Source: Sphingobacterium multivorum
GTDB taxonomy: Bacteria > Bacteroidota > Bacteroidia > Sphingobacteriales > Sphingobacteriaceae
DNA: 64,000 nucleotides
NCBI RefSeq assembly: GCF_900457465.1
Contig: NZ_UAUU01000011.1
Coordinates: forward strand, 1,922,001 to 1,986,000
Reading direction: 5' to 3'
Of the stretch, positions 1 to 11,503 are shown piece by piece. Numbering within the stretch: the first letter of the stretch is position 1; every line of letters starts with the position of its first letter. Under the pieces are notes generated by a model. That model was not told the origin of the DNA. It saw only the letters and a program-made list of their open reading frames with translations, and did no database searches. Position numbers and translations under genes: made by a program.

Positions 1-351
1 GCGCAGATCAATGCTTATGATCTCTATCATTCCTATCTTAGTGGAAAATTCATTAGGGTGGAGCACAACCATAAAGATGAGCTGGTAGATATAAATGAGG
101 ATAGTGAATTTTCCTGGACGGATTCAAAAAATGCGCTTATTGAACTTATTTATGCACTTCATATCTCACGAAGTGTTTCCAACGGAAGAGCAGGTATCCG
201 GAAGATATGCCAAATGTTTGAGGATATATTTGAGGTTAGCCTTGGCGATATTCATCATGCATTTTATCAGATGAAATTCAGGGCCGGTCAGCGAGCACGG
301 TACCTTCATTTCCTAAAAAATTCACTTGAACAGTATATGGATAACGATTGA
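1..351 (+). CDS. RteC-like regulatory protein, C-terminal part
   Basis: The reading frame is open from the first base of the window to a TGA at 351, so this is the 3' end of a gene that starts upstream. The visible ~116 residues contain a WTDSKNALIELIYALHISRS segment followed by a helical region. This matches what I know of the C-terminus of RteC proteins, which regulate excision and transfer in CTnDOT-type elements by acting on the excision operon promoter. The position, immediately before an HTH protein and the topoisomerase gene on the same strand, fits that role. The internal ATG-like start at 58 is not the true start. Family call from memory of the conserved segment; moderately sure. Confidence 0.7.
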   Translation, partial: AQINAYDLYHSYLSGKFIRVEHNHKDELVDINEDSEFSWTDSKNALIELIYALHISRSVSNGRAGIRKICQMFEDIFEVSLGDIHHAFYQMKFRAGQRARYLHFLKNSLEQYMDND

Positions 352-751
352 TAAAATTTTGGTAGATCTGCTCGTAATATTCATCGGATGTTTTTACAGC
401 ATTATGAAACTGCTGGACATAATTGAATTATAATTGGAATTAAATGTCATTTTAGATATAAAGAGATGGTCTTTTTTAGACCGTCTCTTTTTGTTAATAG
501 AGATCCCAACTTATTAATCCCCAAACAACCAAATTAAGAGAAACTTTTACTGTTTTACACTATGCCTTTCTTTAGTCATGTTCAGTCATGGGCTACCCAT
601 TAAGTCAGCCTAAGAACATTGCCGCTAATGATTATTGGGTCATAAAAAAGTGAAAAAAAATCCTTTATGGCTAGATATGACTAACCACGCTGGTAGAAAT
701 AGCCGGAAAAACTAGGTCAATTTTGGATCTGTAAACCAAACAGCGAATGCT
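352..751. other. Intergenic region between the RteC-like gene and the HTH gene
   Basis: No convincing coding sequence. It holds a terminator hairpin near 461-489, then about 260 bases of AT-rich sequence. A weak CAATTTTG stretch shortly before the next gene resembles the Bacteroidota -7 box but lacks its initial T. In CTnDOT-type elements this is where RteC acts on the excision promoter, so a regulatory site is expected here, but I cannot point to one. Confidence 0.5.
461..494 (+). terminator. Rho-independent terminator after RteC-like gene
   Basis: Arms at 461-472 and 478-489 pair over 12 bp with one G-U pair around a short T loop, and a T tract follows. It lies about 110 bases after the stop codon of the RteC-like gene on the same strand. 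Confidence 0.75.
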
Positions 752-1051
752 ATGAATATCGACAGAATAGAATTTTTGAATTGGATGGAGCGAATCATGA
801 AGCGCTTAGATATCCTTTCGGGTGATCTTGAAAACAGGGAAAAGAAAAGACTAAGCGTAGACGGCGAAGAATTGCTGGATAATCAGGATGTCCTGCAGAT
901 GCTAAAAATAACCTATCGCTGCCTTCAACGCTACCGCACAATCGGAAAGATCAAATACTTTACCGTAAGCGGTAAGGTGTTCTACAAAAGTTCCGATGTC
1001 CAGCAGTTTATCCGTGACAGTTATCATGGTGGTAAATATACGCCTAAGTAG
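752..1051 (+). CDS. Helix-turn-helix (excisionase/MerR-like) protein
   Basis: A 99-residue protein. The second half has the small winged-HTH pattern found in many Bacteroidota ICE proteins: LLDNQDVLQMLKITYRCLQR, then a short wing and an FYKSSDVQQFI tail, as in DNA-binding excisionase-like proteins. The N-terminal 45 residues are charged and helical. It sits between the RteC-like regulator and the DUF3945/topB genes. That is the place of the small Xis-type proteins of the CTnDOT excision operon, so a role in excision or operon control is likely but inferred. Confidence 0.75.
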   Translation: MNIDRIEFLNWMERIMKRLDILSGDLENREKKRLSVDGEELLDNQDVLQMLKITYRCLQRYRTIGKIKYFTVSGKVFYKSSDVQQFIRDSYHGGKYTPK

Positions 1052-1123
1052 GAAAACATCGGATAGCCACCTGACGAAGCACCCAACAAAGTATAGATTC
1101 GATCAACGTAAAAACTTTTTATT

Positions 1124-1501
1124 ATGAGCGAACAAACTATTTCTAAAGAAAACCAGCCGCAAGAACTGGAAGCATTATCAGATATCCTTTTAGTGCTTGA
1201 CAAGAAGAAAAACCGTATTGAAGCGGTCAAAGGGGTAGATGAAGAGGGTAATCTCCAAACAGCAGACCCCAAAAAGTCAAATTTACTGGATTTTATGCGT
1301 GTTGATAAGGGAGATGCCTTGAGCAATTTCTTTTCGAATTTCTGGCGCAGGCTTAATGACCCCATATCATTCCGTTTTTTCAGGGGCCCGGAGATCGACC
1401 TGAATGAAGTTGCCAAAAAATTACAGAAAGCGATAGACCATCCTACGCCGGAAGGTAACAAGCTTCTGGATGCACTTGAGATTAAGTATGACAACAATTA
1501 A
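1124..1501 (+). CDS. ICE protein related to the N-terminus of DUF3945 proteins
   Basis: 125 residues, rich in charged residues. The pattern ILLVLDKKKNRIEAVKGVDE plus a later FMRVDKGDALSNFF segment matches the beginning of longer DUF3945-type proteins from Bacteroidota ICEs. In this element that N-terminal part is a separate gene, ending 11 bases before the next start, so the two probably form one transcription unit. The biochemical function is unknown; the family travels with topB in excision/mobilisation regions. Confidence 0.6.
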   Translation: MSEQTISKENQPQELEALSDILLVLDKKKNRIEAVKGVDEEGNLQTADPKKSNLLDFMRVDKGDALSNFFSNFWRRLNDPISFRFFRGPEIDLNEVAKKLQKAIDHPTPEGNKLLDALEIKYDNN

Positions 1502-1512
1502 ATCAAAAAAAT

Positions 1513-2505
1513 ATGGAAACAAATCAAACATCGGAAGGCGCAGCGCCAACAAATGAAACCAAATCAGCTTACAAGTATAAAGTGGAGGAGATAGACTGGA
1601 CCTCCCTTGAAAAACTAAACCTGAACCGTGCGCTTCTTGAAAAGAACGGCCAGCTGGATAAGCTGCTAAAGGGGTACAAATCTGACGGAATTTACAGGAT
1701 TGAAGGAAATTTCGATGGTATAGTCATGAAAGGAGATGCACGGCTTTCACTGAGAAAACCAAAAGATAGTGATCAGGTCGTGGTGATGGCACATGGTGTC
1801 CGTCTCGAACCGGATCTAAAAAATCAGTTTTACGGCCATGTTTTTACTGCGGAAGATAAAGACAATTTAAAAAAGACAGGAAACATGGGCGGGTTGCCGA
1901 ACTTACAAACTATCTGACGGACAAAAGTAAAATCGCTGATCAGCATCGATAAACTTACGAATGAGGTCGTATCTTTTCCGGTAGATCTCATTAAAATCAG
2001 TGAAAAGTTTGGTGGAGTTAGGTTAAATGCAGAACAGAAAGCCGAACTACTGGAAGGAAGACCAGTTCTTGTTGAAGGCATGGTCAATACAAAGACAGGT
2101 GAAGTTTTTAATCAGCAACTGCAATATAGCGCAGATGCCAAAAAGCTGGGTTTGCGGGACAGAGTGAAGGACAACAGCAGGGGCAGAACTATGCATTCCG
2201 CCTGAATTTAGAGGTAAGGTGCTGGAGGAGAAGGATAAAAAACGTTTAGAGAATGGTGAAGTCATTTTTATGAAAGATATTGTTAACCTAGAAGGAACGA
2301 AGCTTTATTCAGGGTACGTCTGGCAAAATAAGGAAACCGGTAAGCTGGACTTCGATTTTGACAACCTCAGCAGGAGAAAGCTCAGAAACAGTCCGAAACT
2401 CAGGGAACTGTTCAGGGACAGGCAACAAAACAGGATGCTACAGCCAATAACGCGCAGAAAAATGCTCCTAAAAAGGAAAATGCCAGAGGGCCGAAAATAC
2501 ATTAA
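1513..2505 (+). pseudogene. DUF3945 family ICE protein, multiply frameshifted
   Basis: The intact opening reads VEEIDWTSLEKLNLNRALLE and continues to about residue 128, then runs out of frame. Reading the neighbouring frames restores a continuous protein. It resumes in another frame after GNMG near 1895 and again near 1935 (ISIDKLTNEVVSFPVDLIKI). It shifts again near 2155, 2218 (VLEEKDKKRLENGEVIFMKD) and 2368, and ends at TAA 2503-2505 just before topB. Most shifts are repaired by adding one base. The family is of unknown function and repeats a KLNDEQK/LEEKDKK-type module. Either the gene is dead or this stretch was badly sequenced; the next gene has the same problem. Confidence 0.75.
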
Positions 2506-2515
2506 TCCTTACCTT

Positions 2516-4591
2516 ATGAAAGCGATCATAGCAGAGAAGCCCTCGGTGGCCTATGAACTGGCAAGAATTGTAGGGGCTACAGAGAAGAGGGACGGTTATT
2601 TTGAGGCGGAGGGTTTCTTGTGACCTGGGCATTTGGACACCTTGTTGGACTGGCGATGCCGGAGGATTATGGGATTAAGGGATTCAATAAAGAATCCTCC
2701 CCATCATTCCTTCTGAATTCAAACTGAATGGCAGAAAGGTGAAATCTGGTAATGGGTATGTGTATGATGAGGGTTCAAAAAGACAGCTTGAAATAATAGG
2801 CTCCGTATTTAAGAAGTGTGGTAGTATTATTGTTGCTACGGATGCCGGGAGGGAAGGTGAAGTGATTTTTCGGTTCATCTATCAATATCTCGGGTGCAGC
2901 AAACCTTTTGAGCGGTTGTGGATCAACAGCCTGACCGAAAAGGCAATTATCCACGGATTTCAAAATCTAAAACAGGGAAGTGAATTTAACGGTCTTTTTG
3001 AAGCTGGTAGGGAACGTCGGAATGTGACTGGCTCGTAGGAATCAATGCAACCCAGTCGCTTACCATTGCGATGGGTGATGGTCTATTTTCGCTGGGAAGA
3101 GTGCAGACACCTACACTTGCGCTTATCTGTAGCGTTTCCTTGCACATAAAGCATTTGAGGTCAAAGATTATTTTCAGCTGGAACTATCCTTGATAAAAGA
3201 AGGAATAAGTTTCAGAAGCCAATCCGAGGATAAATGGCATGATAAAGAAAAGGCCGAATCTATCCTGCGTACGCTTGAACGCTGTGGCGTTGCAGAGATA
3301 AAGGAGGTTGAAAAAAAATCGGGTACGATCCAGGCTCCACTGCTTTTTGACCTGACGGGATTGCAGAAAGAGGCGAATAAAAAGCTGGGTTATTCTGCCG
3401 AACGGACACTTGAGATTGCCCAGAAACTTTATGAAAAGAAATTTATAACCTATCCAAGAACGGGTTCTAAATATATACCGGAGGATATCTGGGCTGAAAT
3501 ACCTTCATTAATCCTCGCTTTAGGTTACCGGAGTTCATGCAAGGAAGCTGTTGATCAAATCAAGTGGAACGCTATAATAAGCATATTGTAAATGATGTGA
3601 AGGTTACGACCATCACGGATATTGATTACCGAAAATATCCCTACCAGACTGGAAGCAAGTGAAGATGCTCTATATGAATGATTGCAAAACGTCTTCTTGA
3701 ATCAGTTTCACCCGCATGTCATAGGGAAATTACAGATATAAAAATCGCAGTTCTGCATTATAATTTTAAACTGAAAGCGATCAGGATTACTTCTGCTGGC
3801 TGGAAGGTGATCAATGGAAATTTGAGCAGGAAGGTGAGGATCTTGTCACTGCTTTTCCTGATCTCCAAACCGGAATGCAGCTGAACATTGATGCTGTAAA
3901 CGTACTTGCGAAGAAAACAAAACCCCCGATGCTCTATACGGAAGCGGACCTGCTTGCGACAATGGAAAATGTAGGCAGCACAGTTGAAAATGAGGAAGAA
4001 CGAAAAATCCTGAAAAACATCGGTATCGGCACACCTGCCACACGGGCCGCCATTATCGAAACTCTTTTTGACAGGGGATATATCGTTCGGGAGAAAAAGA
4101 GTATTGTTCCCACCGATAAAGGCATGCTCGTTTATGAAATTGTTGGGGACAAGAAAATTGCTGATGCCGCAATGACCGCGCAGTGGGAGATTGCATTTGA
4201 GAAAATTGAGAATGGAGAGATTGATGCTGAACTTTTTCATGCGGAGGTTGAGCTTGCAGTACATGAAATAACCAGTGAATTACTGAACGTAAGAAGGGCT
4301 TCTACGGATAGTATGGATCTGTACTGTCCGAAATGTAGGGGTAAGGTGGTTCTACGGGAAAAAGTTGTTAAATGTACAGATGAAGGCTGTGGGTGGGTTT
4401 TATTTCGCAATATCTGCGGTGTACAACTTAGTTATAAGGAAATTGATGCCCTTCTAAAAAAAGGTAGAAGTCCATTGATTAAAAAGATGGTCGGCAGAAA
4501 TAAGAAAGCATTCAATGCTTATATCCTGTTGGATGGGTCCGGCTCGACATCCTTTGAGTTTGAACAAAAAAATAAAGGTAAATACAAATAG
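2516..4591 (+). pseudogene. topB: DNA topoisomerase III (excision protein), multiply frameshifted
   Basis: Starts MKAIIAEKPSVAYELARIVG, the Toprim start of type IA topoisomerases. Other frames carry the rest: ATDAGREGEVIFRFIY (acidic Toprim motif), a GRVQTPTLALIC motif, KKFITYPRTGSKYIPEDIW with the active-site tyrosine region, and GIGTPATRAAIIETLFDRGY. A Cys4-like CPKC...CTDEGCGW zinc module lies near the C-terminus. Repair needs about eight or nine shifts, near 2620, 2700, 3010, 3130, 3560, 3607-3625, 3678 and 3785. The last 238 codons (from 3875) are open. In CTnDOT the topoisomerase-like Exc protein takes part in excision. As written no functional enzyme would be made. A homopolymer-type sequencing problem is the alternative. 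Confidence 0.85.
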
Positions 4592-4621
4592 TTCATGATG
4601 TGATTTTTTGGTTAGTGAAGT

Positions 4622-4652
4622 CCGGGACCGCGAATGGTTCCGGGCTTTTTTT
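4622..4652 (+). terminator. Rho-independent terminator after topB
   Basis: A G+C-rich hairpin of about 11 bp, including G-U pairs, is followed directly by seven T residues. It closes the DUF3945-topB transcription unit. Confidence 0.85.
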
Positions 4653-4764
4653 GTGTAATGGGAATATCAAGGTAAGAATAGGAAAGGTTAGGTACCAAAT
4701 CAAACTTTGCTCCTCTAGCTGATTAGGTTTACCGCTATAAAGTTTTAATAAAAAATATAGCGAT

Positions 4765-5202
4765 ATGAAAAATCATAGCCAGGACTTTTCCTACTACCAG
4801 CTAAAGTTGCAGGATCACATTGATTCCAGTTTTCCCGAGAGATCAGGGGACGTTAAATTTATCAGCCAGCGTGCAAGGTGGGCCGCAAATGCTTATGAGG
4901 GTGCTTTCCGCTCAGGTAATCCGATCATTAAATGTAATGAGATTGCTGATTACATTCTTTACGAAGGACTGCATTTTTCCAGATTTGATACACTATTTGA
5001 AGTGCTGACCTATGAATTTTCGGATGTTTTCGATGAACTTGATTATCGTGATTTTGCATTAAAGGTCCTTCCAAAATGTGAGGAGATCTTTGGTCATTAT
5101 GAGCTGACTGATGATTTTGCATATACAACTGACTATGATCTGCTGTATACGGAGCTAACCGGTTTCATCGCCATCTGGATTGAGCAAAATGGCATTCGAT
5201 AA
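4765..5202 (+). CDS. DUF1896 family protein
   Basis: 145 residues, acidic, with no membrane segment or signal peptide. The arrangement FYxxxL...HIDSSFPE, then RARWAANAYEGAFRSGNP, then a helical second half with EILFEGLHFS-like and YTELTGFIAIWIEQNG motifs, matches the DUF1896 family. That family is found almost only beside the large methylase-helicase gene of Bacteroidota ICEs. Its stop codon overlaps the start of that gene by 14 bases, so the two are probably translationally coupled. The function is not known; a partner of the methylase-helicase is a reasonable guess. Confidence 0.75.
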   Translation: MKNHSQDFSYYQLKLQDHIDSSFPERSGDVKFISQRARWAANAYEGAFRSGNPIIKCNEIADYILYEGLHFSRFDTLFEVLTYEFSDVFDELDYRDFALKVLPKCEEIFGHYELTDDFAYTTDYDLLYTELTGFIAIWIEQNGIR

Positions 5203-8200
5203 GAAGCGGAGCATCCGCCAGAACATTGAAGCGATCCGGACGGTTTTCTCCATTGAAAAAGAAGGAAGATCAGCAACAGACGATGAAATATCCATACTAA
5301 AGCAATATTCAGGATTTGGGGGCTTAAAGTTCATCTTGAATCCAGTAGGGCAGGCGGACGATATAAATCAGTGGAAGGCTTCCGATATGCCTTATTTTCC
5401 GCTTACACAGGAATTGTTTTCGCTCATTAAGGACAATTCTGAAAGTGAAAACAGTTATAGGGAATATATATCCAAAATTAGAGGTTCTATCCTCGATGCG
5501 TTTTACACACCTACGGAAATCACTCAGAGTATTGCAGCAGCAATTACAGACACAGGAATTTCTATATCAAGCATACTTGAACCTTCGGCTGGGGTGGGAG
5601 CATTTATCGAACCATTTACTGGCACCGGCGGGCGCGGAATATGCGCCTTTGAACAGGATTTACTAACCGGGAAAATCCTGAAAAATCTTTATGGCTCCAA
5701 TGCTGATATCCGGATTGATAGCTTTGAAAATATACACGAAGAAGATACAGGATACGACCTGATCATAGGTAATATTCCTTTTGGAACTACTTCTATTTTT
5801 GATCTTTCTTATTCAAGAGGAAAAGACGAAGCACGAAAATTTGCTGCACAGAGCGTGCACAATTATTTCTTTTTAAAGGCAACTGATAAGTTAAGGGAAG
5901 GTGGGCTCCTTGCATTTATAACATCGCAGGGAGTTCTAAACAGTCAGTCCAACTTTCCTATCCGTGAGGCACTAATGAAGGAGCACCGCCTGGTTTCTGC
6001 ATTACGTTTACCCAATAATCTTTTCGAAGAAAGTGGAACATCTGTAGGAACAGACCTGATTGTGTTGCAGAAGAGCAGCGGGTCACGGTCATTGTCCAGA
6101 CGGGCACTTGATTTTACGGGAACCAGTGAAAATTGTAATCTGCTATTTAACAACCCCAATCACATCGTTGCGACACGATCTTTCCAGGATACTGACCAAT
6201 ATGGCAAGGCAACTACCATTCATATACATGATGGTGGGATTGAAAGAATCGCAGAAAGTCTTCATCAAAAGCTTTCTGAGGATTTTCAGCAGTATTTTGA
6301 CCTTAAATTGTTTACTGAACATAAAGTAACCTCGATTGGCACTAAAGTTTTATCAAAGCCTGCTGTTACCATTCCTGAGAAAAATATCATTCATAACGGT
6401 GGTGCTGAAAAAGCTATACAACTCGATCTTTTTTCCGATCAAGTGCTAGGAGAAATGTCTGTTAAAAAGACCAAGAGAAGAGGTAAAAAGACGTCTCAAA
6501 GCAAGATTACAAAATTTAAACAGCTTTCCTTTTTTGATTCCGGAGAAATCGGCACGGTGGATCAGAAAGATAAACTGAATACTGAATTGAATCAGAATGA
6601 AAAGAAAGCCAATATTCAAAAACATTCGTCCAATTCCTCAAAGAAAAAAGTTGAATCTCTTTCGTTGTTCCATGAAATCGACGATAGTAAGGTTTGCAAA
6701 AATGAACCGGAAACTTTTGCAGGAGAAGTAAAATCTTCTTATCGGGAGAATACGCTGATTGTTTCAAAAGGCAGGGTAGGTAAACTACAAATGAACCGCC
6801 GGGACAGAGCTTTTATTTTTCAGCCGATTGAATTATCCGTAACTGACAATAAACGTATCCAAAGTTATATTAAGCTACGGGACAGTTATCAACTGCTTTA
6901 TGATTTTGAAGCCAATAACAGGCAGGAGGATGTAGAGGCCAGAAAACTTTTAAACGGGACGTATGATGATTTTGTGGCTCGTTTTGGAAATTTAAACACA
7001 GCAGAGAACATTAAATTTATAAAATGGATGCTTCGGGGAATGAAATTCCCTATCTGGAGCGGGTGGTTGGTGGTGTAATACATAAGTCCGATATTTTTGA
7101 CCATCCGGTCAGCTTTTCGACAAGAGAAGTCACGGTAAACAGTGCTTCTGAAGCTCTATCTGCCTCGCTTAATTTGTCGGATAGTGTTGATCTGGGGTTT
7201 ATGGAAGAGATCAGCGGGTTTACTGAAAGTGAATTGCGTGAAAATTTACAGGGTCAGATATTCTTCAATCCACTTTCGGGCAACATGGAGGTTTCCCAAA
7301 AGTTTTTGGCGGGGAATGTTGTTTTAAAAGCCCGCCAACTAAAAGAATATATTTCCGCACATCCAGAAGACACAGAAGCCCTAAAAAGCCTTGAAGCGCT
7401 TGAAAAAGCGAGGCCTGAGCCTATAAAATTTGACGAGCTGGATTTTAACCTGGGAGAACGTTGGATCGGATGTGATATTTACAACAGGTTTGCAAGCCAC
7501 CTTTTTGATAGCGAAATCAAAATTTACTATTCGGAAAGCAGTGATGACTTTTCGGTCAATGCGAAATCCAGCAACATAAAAATCACTGAAAAATATGCGA
7601 TAAAGTCGGAGAGCAGAACATTTGACGGACTGAATCTACTGCGTCATGCCCTGGTCAATACAACTCCCGATATTACCAAAACAGAATATCTCGCAGACGG
7701 AACTGCCATAAAAGTCAAAGATATGGACGCTATCCAGATGGCTAACGGAAAAATTGACGAGATACGGAATGAGTTTACGGACTGGTTATATCAGCAGGAT
7801 GAGGGGTTTAAAAATGAGCTGACAGCACGCTACAACGATCTCTTTAACTGTCATGTAAGGCCTTATTATGACGGCAGTCATCAGACTTTTCCAGGACTGG
7901 ACCGTGCAGCACTTGATATCGAGGATCTTTATGATAGCCAGAAAGATGCCATCTATATGCTGAAAAGCAACAATGGAGGTATCTGCGACCATGAAGTGGG
8001 AGCCGGAAAGACACTTATTATGGTAGGGGGTGCACAAGAAATGAAAAGACTGGGACTTGTTCACAAACCGATGATCATCGCGCTGAAAGCCAATATCCAT
8101 GAAATAGCAGAAACCTATCGGAAGGCGTATCCTTTTGCAAAAATTTTGTATCCCGGAAAAAAAGATTTTACACCACAGAAAAGGCTAAAAATCTTTGGTG

Positions 8201-10506
8201 ATATTAAAAATAATGACTGGGACTGTATCATCTTAACGCATGACCAGTTTGGTATGATTCCGCAGTCTCCCGAGTTACAGAAAGAAATTTTGGAGGCAGA
8301 ACTTCATTCTGTGGAACAGAATCTCGATGCCCTGCGCAATCAGGGAAAAGATGTCTCCGGTGCTATGCTAAAAGGTGTAGAAATTAGAAAGAAGAACCTG
8401 AATGTAAAATTAAAGACGCTGGAACATGATATTGAAAACCGGAAAGATGATGTTGTGGACTTTAAGATGATGGGAATCGATCACCTTTTTGTTGACGAAA
8501 GTCATAAATTCAAGAATCTCATGTTTAATACCAGGCATGAGCGTGTCGCAGGACTTGGAAATGTACAGGGAAGCCAAAAAGCGCTCAATCTTCTTTTTGC
8601 GATACGTACGATTCAGGAAAGAACCGGAAAAGATCTAGGAGCGACCTTTCTTTCGGGAACGACAATTTCCAATTCATTGACTGAGCTTTATTGTTTATTT
8701 AAATATTTGCGCCCAAAGGCATTGGAACGACAGGGTATAAACTGCTTTGATGCATGGGCAGCGATCTATGCCCGTAAATCGATAGATTATGAATTCTCGG
8801 TAGCGAACAATATTGTTCAAAAGGAGAGGTTCAGGCATTTTATCAAGGTCCCTGAACTGTCGCAGTTCTATACCGAAATTACTGATTATCGTACAGCAGC
8901 AGATATTGGCATAGACCGCCCCATAAAAAATGAAATCCTGTACAATATTCCTCCAACGGCAGAACAGGAAATCTTTATCAAAAAACTCATGGAATTTGCA
9001 AAGACAGGTAATGCTGAGTTATTGGGAAGACCACCTCTGTCACCGACTGAGCAGAAAGCGAAGATGCTTATAGCAACTGATTACGCAAGAAAAATGTCTT
9101 TGGACATGCGTCTTATCTCTCCAAAATATACCGATGATCCCGGAAACAAAGCTTCTGTCTGTGCAGACAATATTGCAAAATATTATAGGAAATATAATGC
9201 GCAAAAAGGAACGCAGTTTGTTTTCTCAGATCTTGGGACCTATAAATCGGACGAATGGAACATCTACAGTGAGATTAAAAGAAAGCTTGTACTAGATCAT
9301 GGGATACCTGCGGATGAGATCCGTTTTATCCAGCAGGCAAAGACCGAAGATCAGCGTAAGGAGCTGATAAAGGCGACCAATGAAGGTAAAATCAGAGTTC
9401 TATTTGGATCTACTGAAATGCTGGGAACAGGTGTAAACGCACAGAAAAGGGCAGTTGCCGTACATCATCTTGACATTCCCTGGAGGCCGTCGGATCTTGA
9501 ACAGCGGGATGGCCGTGCGGTACGAAAAGGGAATGAGATTGCTAAATTTTTTGCTGGAAATAAGGTTGATGTCTTTATTTATGCTGTCGAAAAATCCCTC
9601 GATGCCTATAAGTTCAATACGCTGGCGAATAAGCAACGGTTTATCGGCCAATTAAAAAGTAATACGGTTGCGGTTAGAACACTTGACGAAGGAGGTATGG
9701 ACGAAGTTTCAGGAATGAACTTTTCGGAATATGTAGCTTTACTTTCCGGCAATACCGATCTTCTGGAGAAGGCGAAGGTTGAAAAGAAAATATCTGTTTT
9801 AGAAAGCGAGAAACATGCTTTTCTCCGATCAAAATGGAGTTCTTCATCTAAACTTGAGAACCTGACCGAAGAACTTGAAACAAGATCCTCCCGGTTAGAA
9901 AGGCTTAATGCCGACTGGAACAATTTTCAGAAGCGGGTCCAAAGGTCGAAGGATGGAAATATGTTAAATCCAATACTTTTGGATGGGGTGTCTACAGATG
10001 CTGGTGTGAAGGAAATTGGTGCTAAGTTGAGTAAGCTGGCTGCTGTTTCAAGAACTGGGGGAGATTATGAAGAAATAGGGTCTCTATATGGTTTTCGGCT
10101 ACTTGTTAAGACGGAAATGACGCAGAAAGACAGTTCTAGCCTCGTTGAACGAGATAACAGGTTTTTTATCTGTGGAGAAGGAAATATCAAATACACGCAT
10201 AACAATGGTATCATGGCCAGTGATCCCGAAAGGGCAAGTCTGAACTTTCTTAATGCGCTGCAGAAACTTCCCGGACTTATCGAGGAAGAGGATAAAAAAT
10301 TGAAGCTACTAAAAGATGACCAGGTTGTGCTTAACGATATTGTCAAGGGAAGCTGGAATAAGGAAAAACAGTTAGCTACATTGAAAACAGAACTAGCCTC
10401 AGTTGAGCGAAAAATTCAGTTTTCTTTGGATGAGGAAAAGAAAACCGAGACTGAGGTAAGTACTGACGGTGAAGTCAAGAAAAAATCCATCGGTCCCAAA
10501 ATGTAG
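5189..10506 (+). pseudogene. Giant N6-adenine methylase / SNF2-type helicase fusion, one frameshift
   Basis: Two overlapping frames (to 7078, then from about 7024) form one protein of ~1770 residues. The N-terminal part is an N6-adenine methyltransferase: SAM site ILEPSAGVGAFIE near residue 130 and a GNIPFG catalytic motif (an NPPF variant). The C-terminal part is a superfamily 2 helicase: Walker A VGAGKTLIM, Walker B VDESHKFKN, and a motif VI segment DLEQRDGRAVRKGN, then a coiled-coil-rich tail. The break near 7027 lies in a run of A residues; adding one A joins the frames exactly (KFIKMDASGNEIP). Such proteins are conserved on Bacteroidota ICEs and are thought to protect incoming DNA, but their role is not established. 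ATG at 5189 is preferred over the upstream TTG. Confidence 0.8.
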
Positions 10507-10517
10507 AACGACAAATA

Positions 10518-10564
10518 AAAGATAAAATGCATTCAGACCTAAGAACTGAATGCATTTTATCTTT
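10518..10564 (+). terminator. Terminator after the methylase-helicase gene
   Basis: A perfect 19-bp inverted repeat (10518-10536 with 10546-10564) around a 9-base loop starts 12 bases after the stop codon. The arms begin and end in A and T runs, so it could work in both directions. Confidence 0.85.
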
Positions 10565-10744
10565 CACAACGTATGCAGCAATTTAATTTGAGACGTTTCT
10601 GAAACTTACGTTTAATTATGTTTTAATAGATAGTTATATTAGGACTAAAATTCAGTTTTCTGTATGAGTTATTAAGATTATATTAGAAAGAGCTTAAACA
10701 AGAACATCTGATAGGTAAAAGAGCTTAAAAATAAATACAACGTG

Positions 10745-11503
10745 ATGAGTAAATTGCATATATGGCTTGGGAATTTTAAATCTGAGAAAGAACTAGAAAA
10801 ATATTTGGATCAGAAGGAATATTTAAGGGCATGGGCTGTTTATGATTGTGAGCCACCAACTGGAAATGAAGATGGTGAACCTAGCGAAGAATTGCGTTGT
10901 GATTTTTGTAAAGAAGTTGATTTTGATATCTATGATGAAGATGCTATGATAATGAAATATTATAATGAATCTATTGATATCAACACTGTAGCTAATGATA
11001 TCCTTATTGACAAAAGAGAACTTGAAATATTGTGTAAGAAACATAAAATCAATGACTTTAACTCAGTAGTAGCATATCAGAGCAATGACTTAGCTGAAAA
11101 AGATGCCTCTGGGTCCAAAACAGTTAAGTACATTGGGAAGGTTCCACAAGTTTCGATTGAAGCAGCTACTGATGTTAAGATTCATTATTTATGGATAGGG
11201 GACCATAAAATAGATAAGAACAATATCCTTAAACAAGCTGCCATTGATAAAAAGAGTGTGGTAAAAGTGAATTACTTCCATACTGCGAAAAAAGGAAAAC
11301 TTGATGAAGTTTTAATCCTTCAAATCGAGGACTATAATGTTGCTGAGAAAATGATTTTAAAAGTTGATGAATTAAACCTCCATACTGCCAATTCGATACT
11401 AGATTTAATAGTTAAAGGTGCTATTAATTTAGACGGTGAACAGATCGGCAACTTGCTAAATATGAAATATATCGGAAAGTTTGATACGGATGATCTAGCG
11501 TGA
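10745..11503 (+). CDS. Imm22-type immunity protein with an extra C-terminal domain
   Basis: About 252 residues. The N-terminal half resembles Imm22 (DUF4284) immunity proteins: LHIWLGNFKSEKELEKYLDQ at the start, then YDCEPPTG, RCDFCKEVDFDIYDEDAMIM and a helical tail to about residue 118. These proteins neutralise polymorphic toxins. The remaining ~130 residues (from KTVKYIGKVPQV) form a second domain I do not recognise. The gene is convergent with, and overlaps by 9 bases, a putative ADP-ribosyltransferase gene on the other strand. It is more AT-rich than its neighbours, suggesting separate acquisition. No signal peptide, so cytoplasmic. ATG 10745 is chosen over the GTG one codon earlier. Confidence 0.6.
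   Translation: MSKLHIWLGNFKSEKELEKYLDQKEYLRAWAVYDCEPPTGNEDGEPSEELRCDFCKEVDFDIYDEDAMIMKYYNESIDINTVANDILIDKRELEILCKKHKINDFNSVVAYQSNDLAEKDASGSKTVKYIGKVPQVSIEAATDVKIHYLWIGDHKIDKNNILKQAAIDKKSVVKVNYFHTAKKGKLDEVLILQIEDYNVAEKMILKVDELNLHTANSILDLIVKGAINLDGEQIGNLLNMKYIGKFDTDDLA

Noticed and set aside
1024..1497. Long minus-strand frame of 157 codons
   Set aside because: It is antisense to the DUF3945-like gene 1124-1501, which has the family pattern; the reverse translation is Ser/Leu-rich without domains.
3758..4264. 168-codon minus-strand frame
   Set aside because: Antisense to the conserved 3' part of topB; shadow only.
5189..10506. Two separate genes, a methylase and a helicase
   Set aside because: The frames overlap in a way that one added A in an A run joins perfectly, and the family is normally one giant protein.
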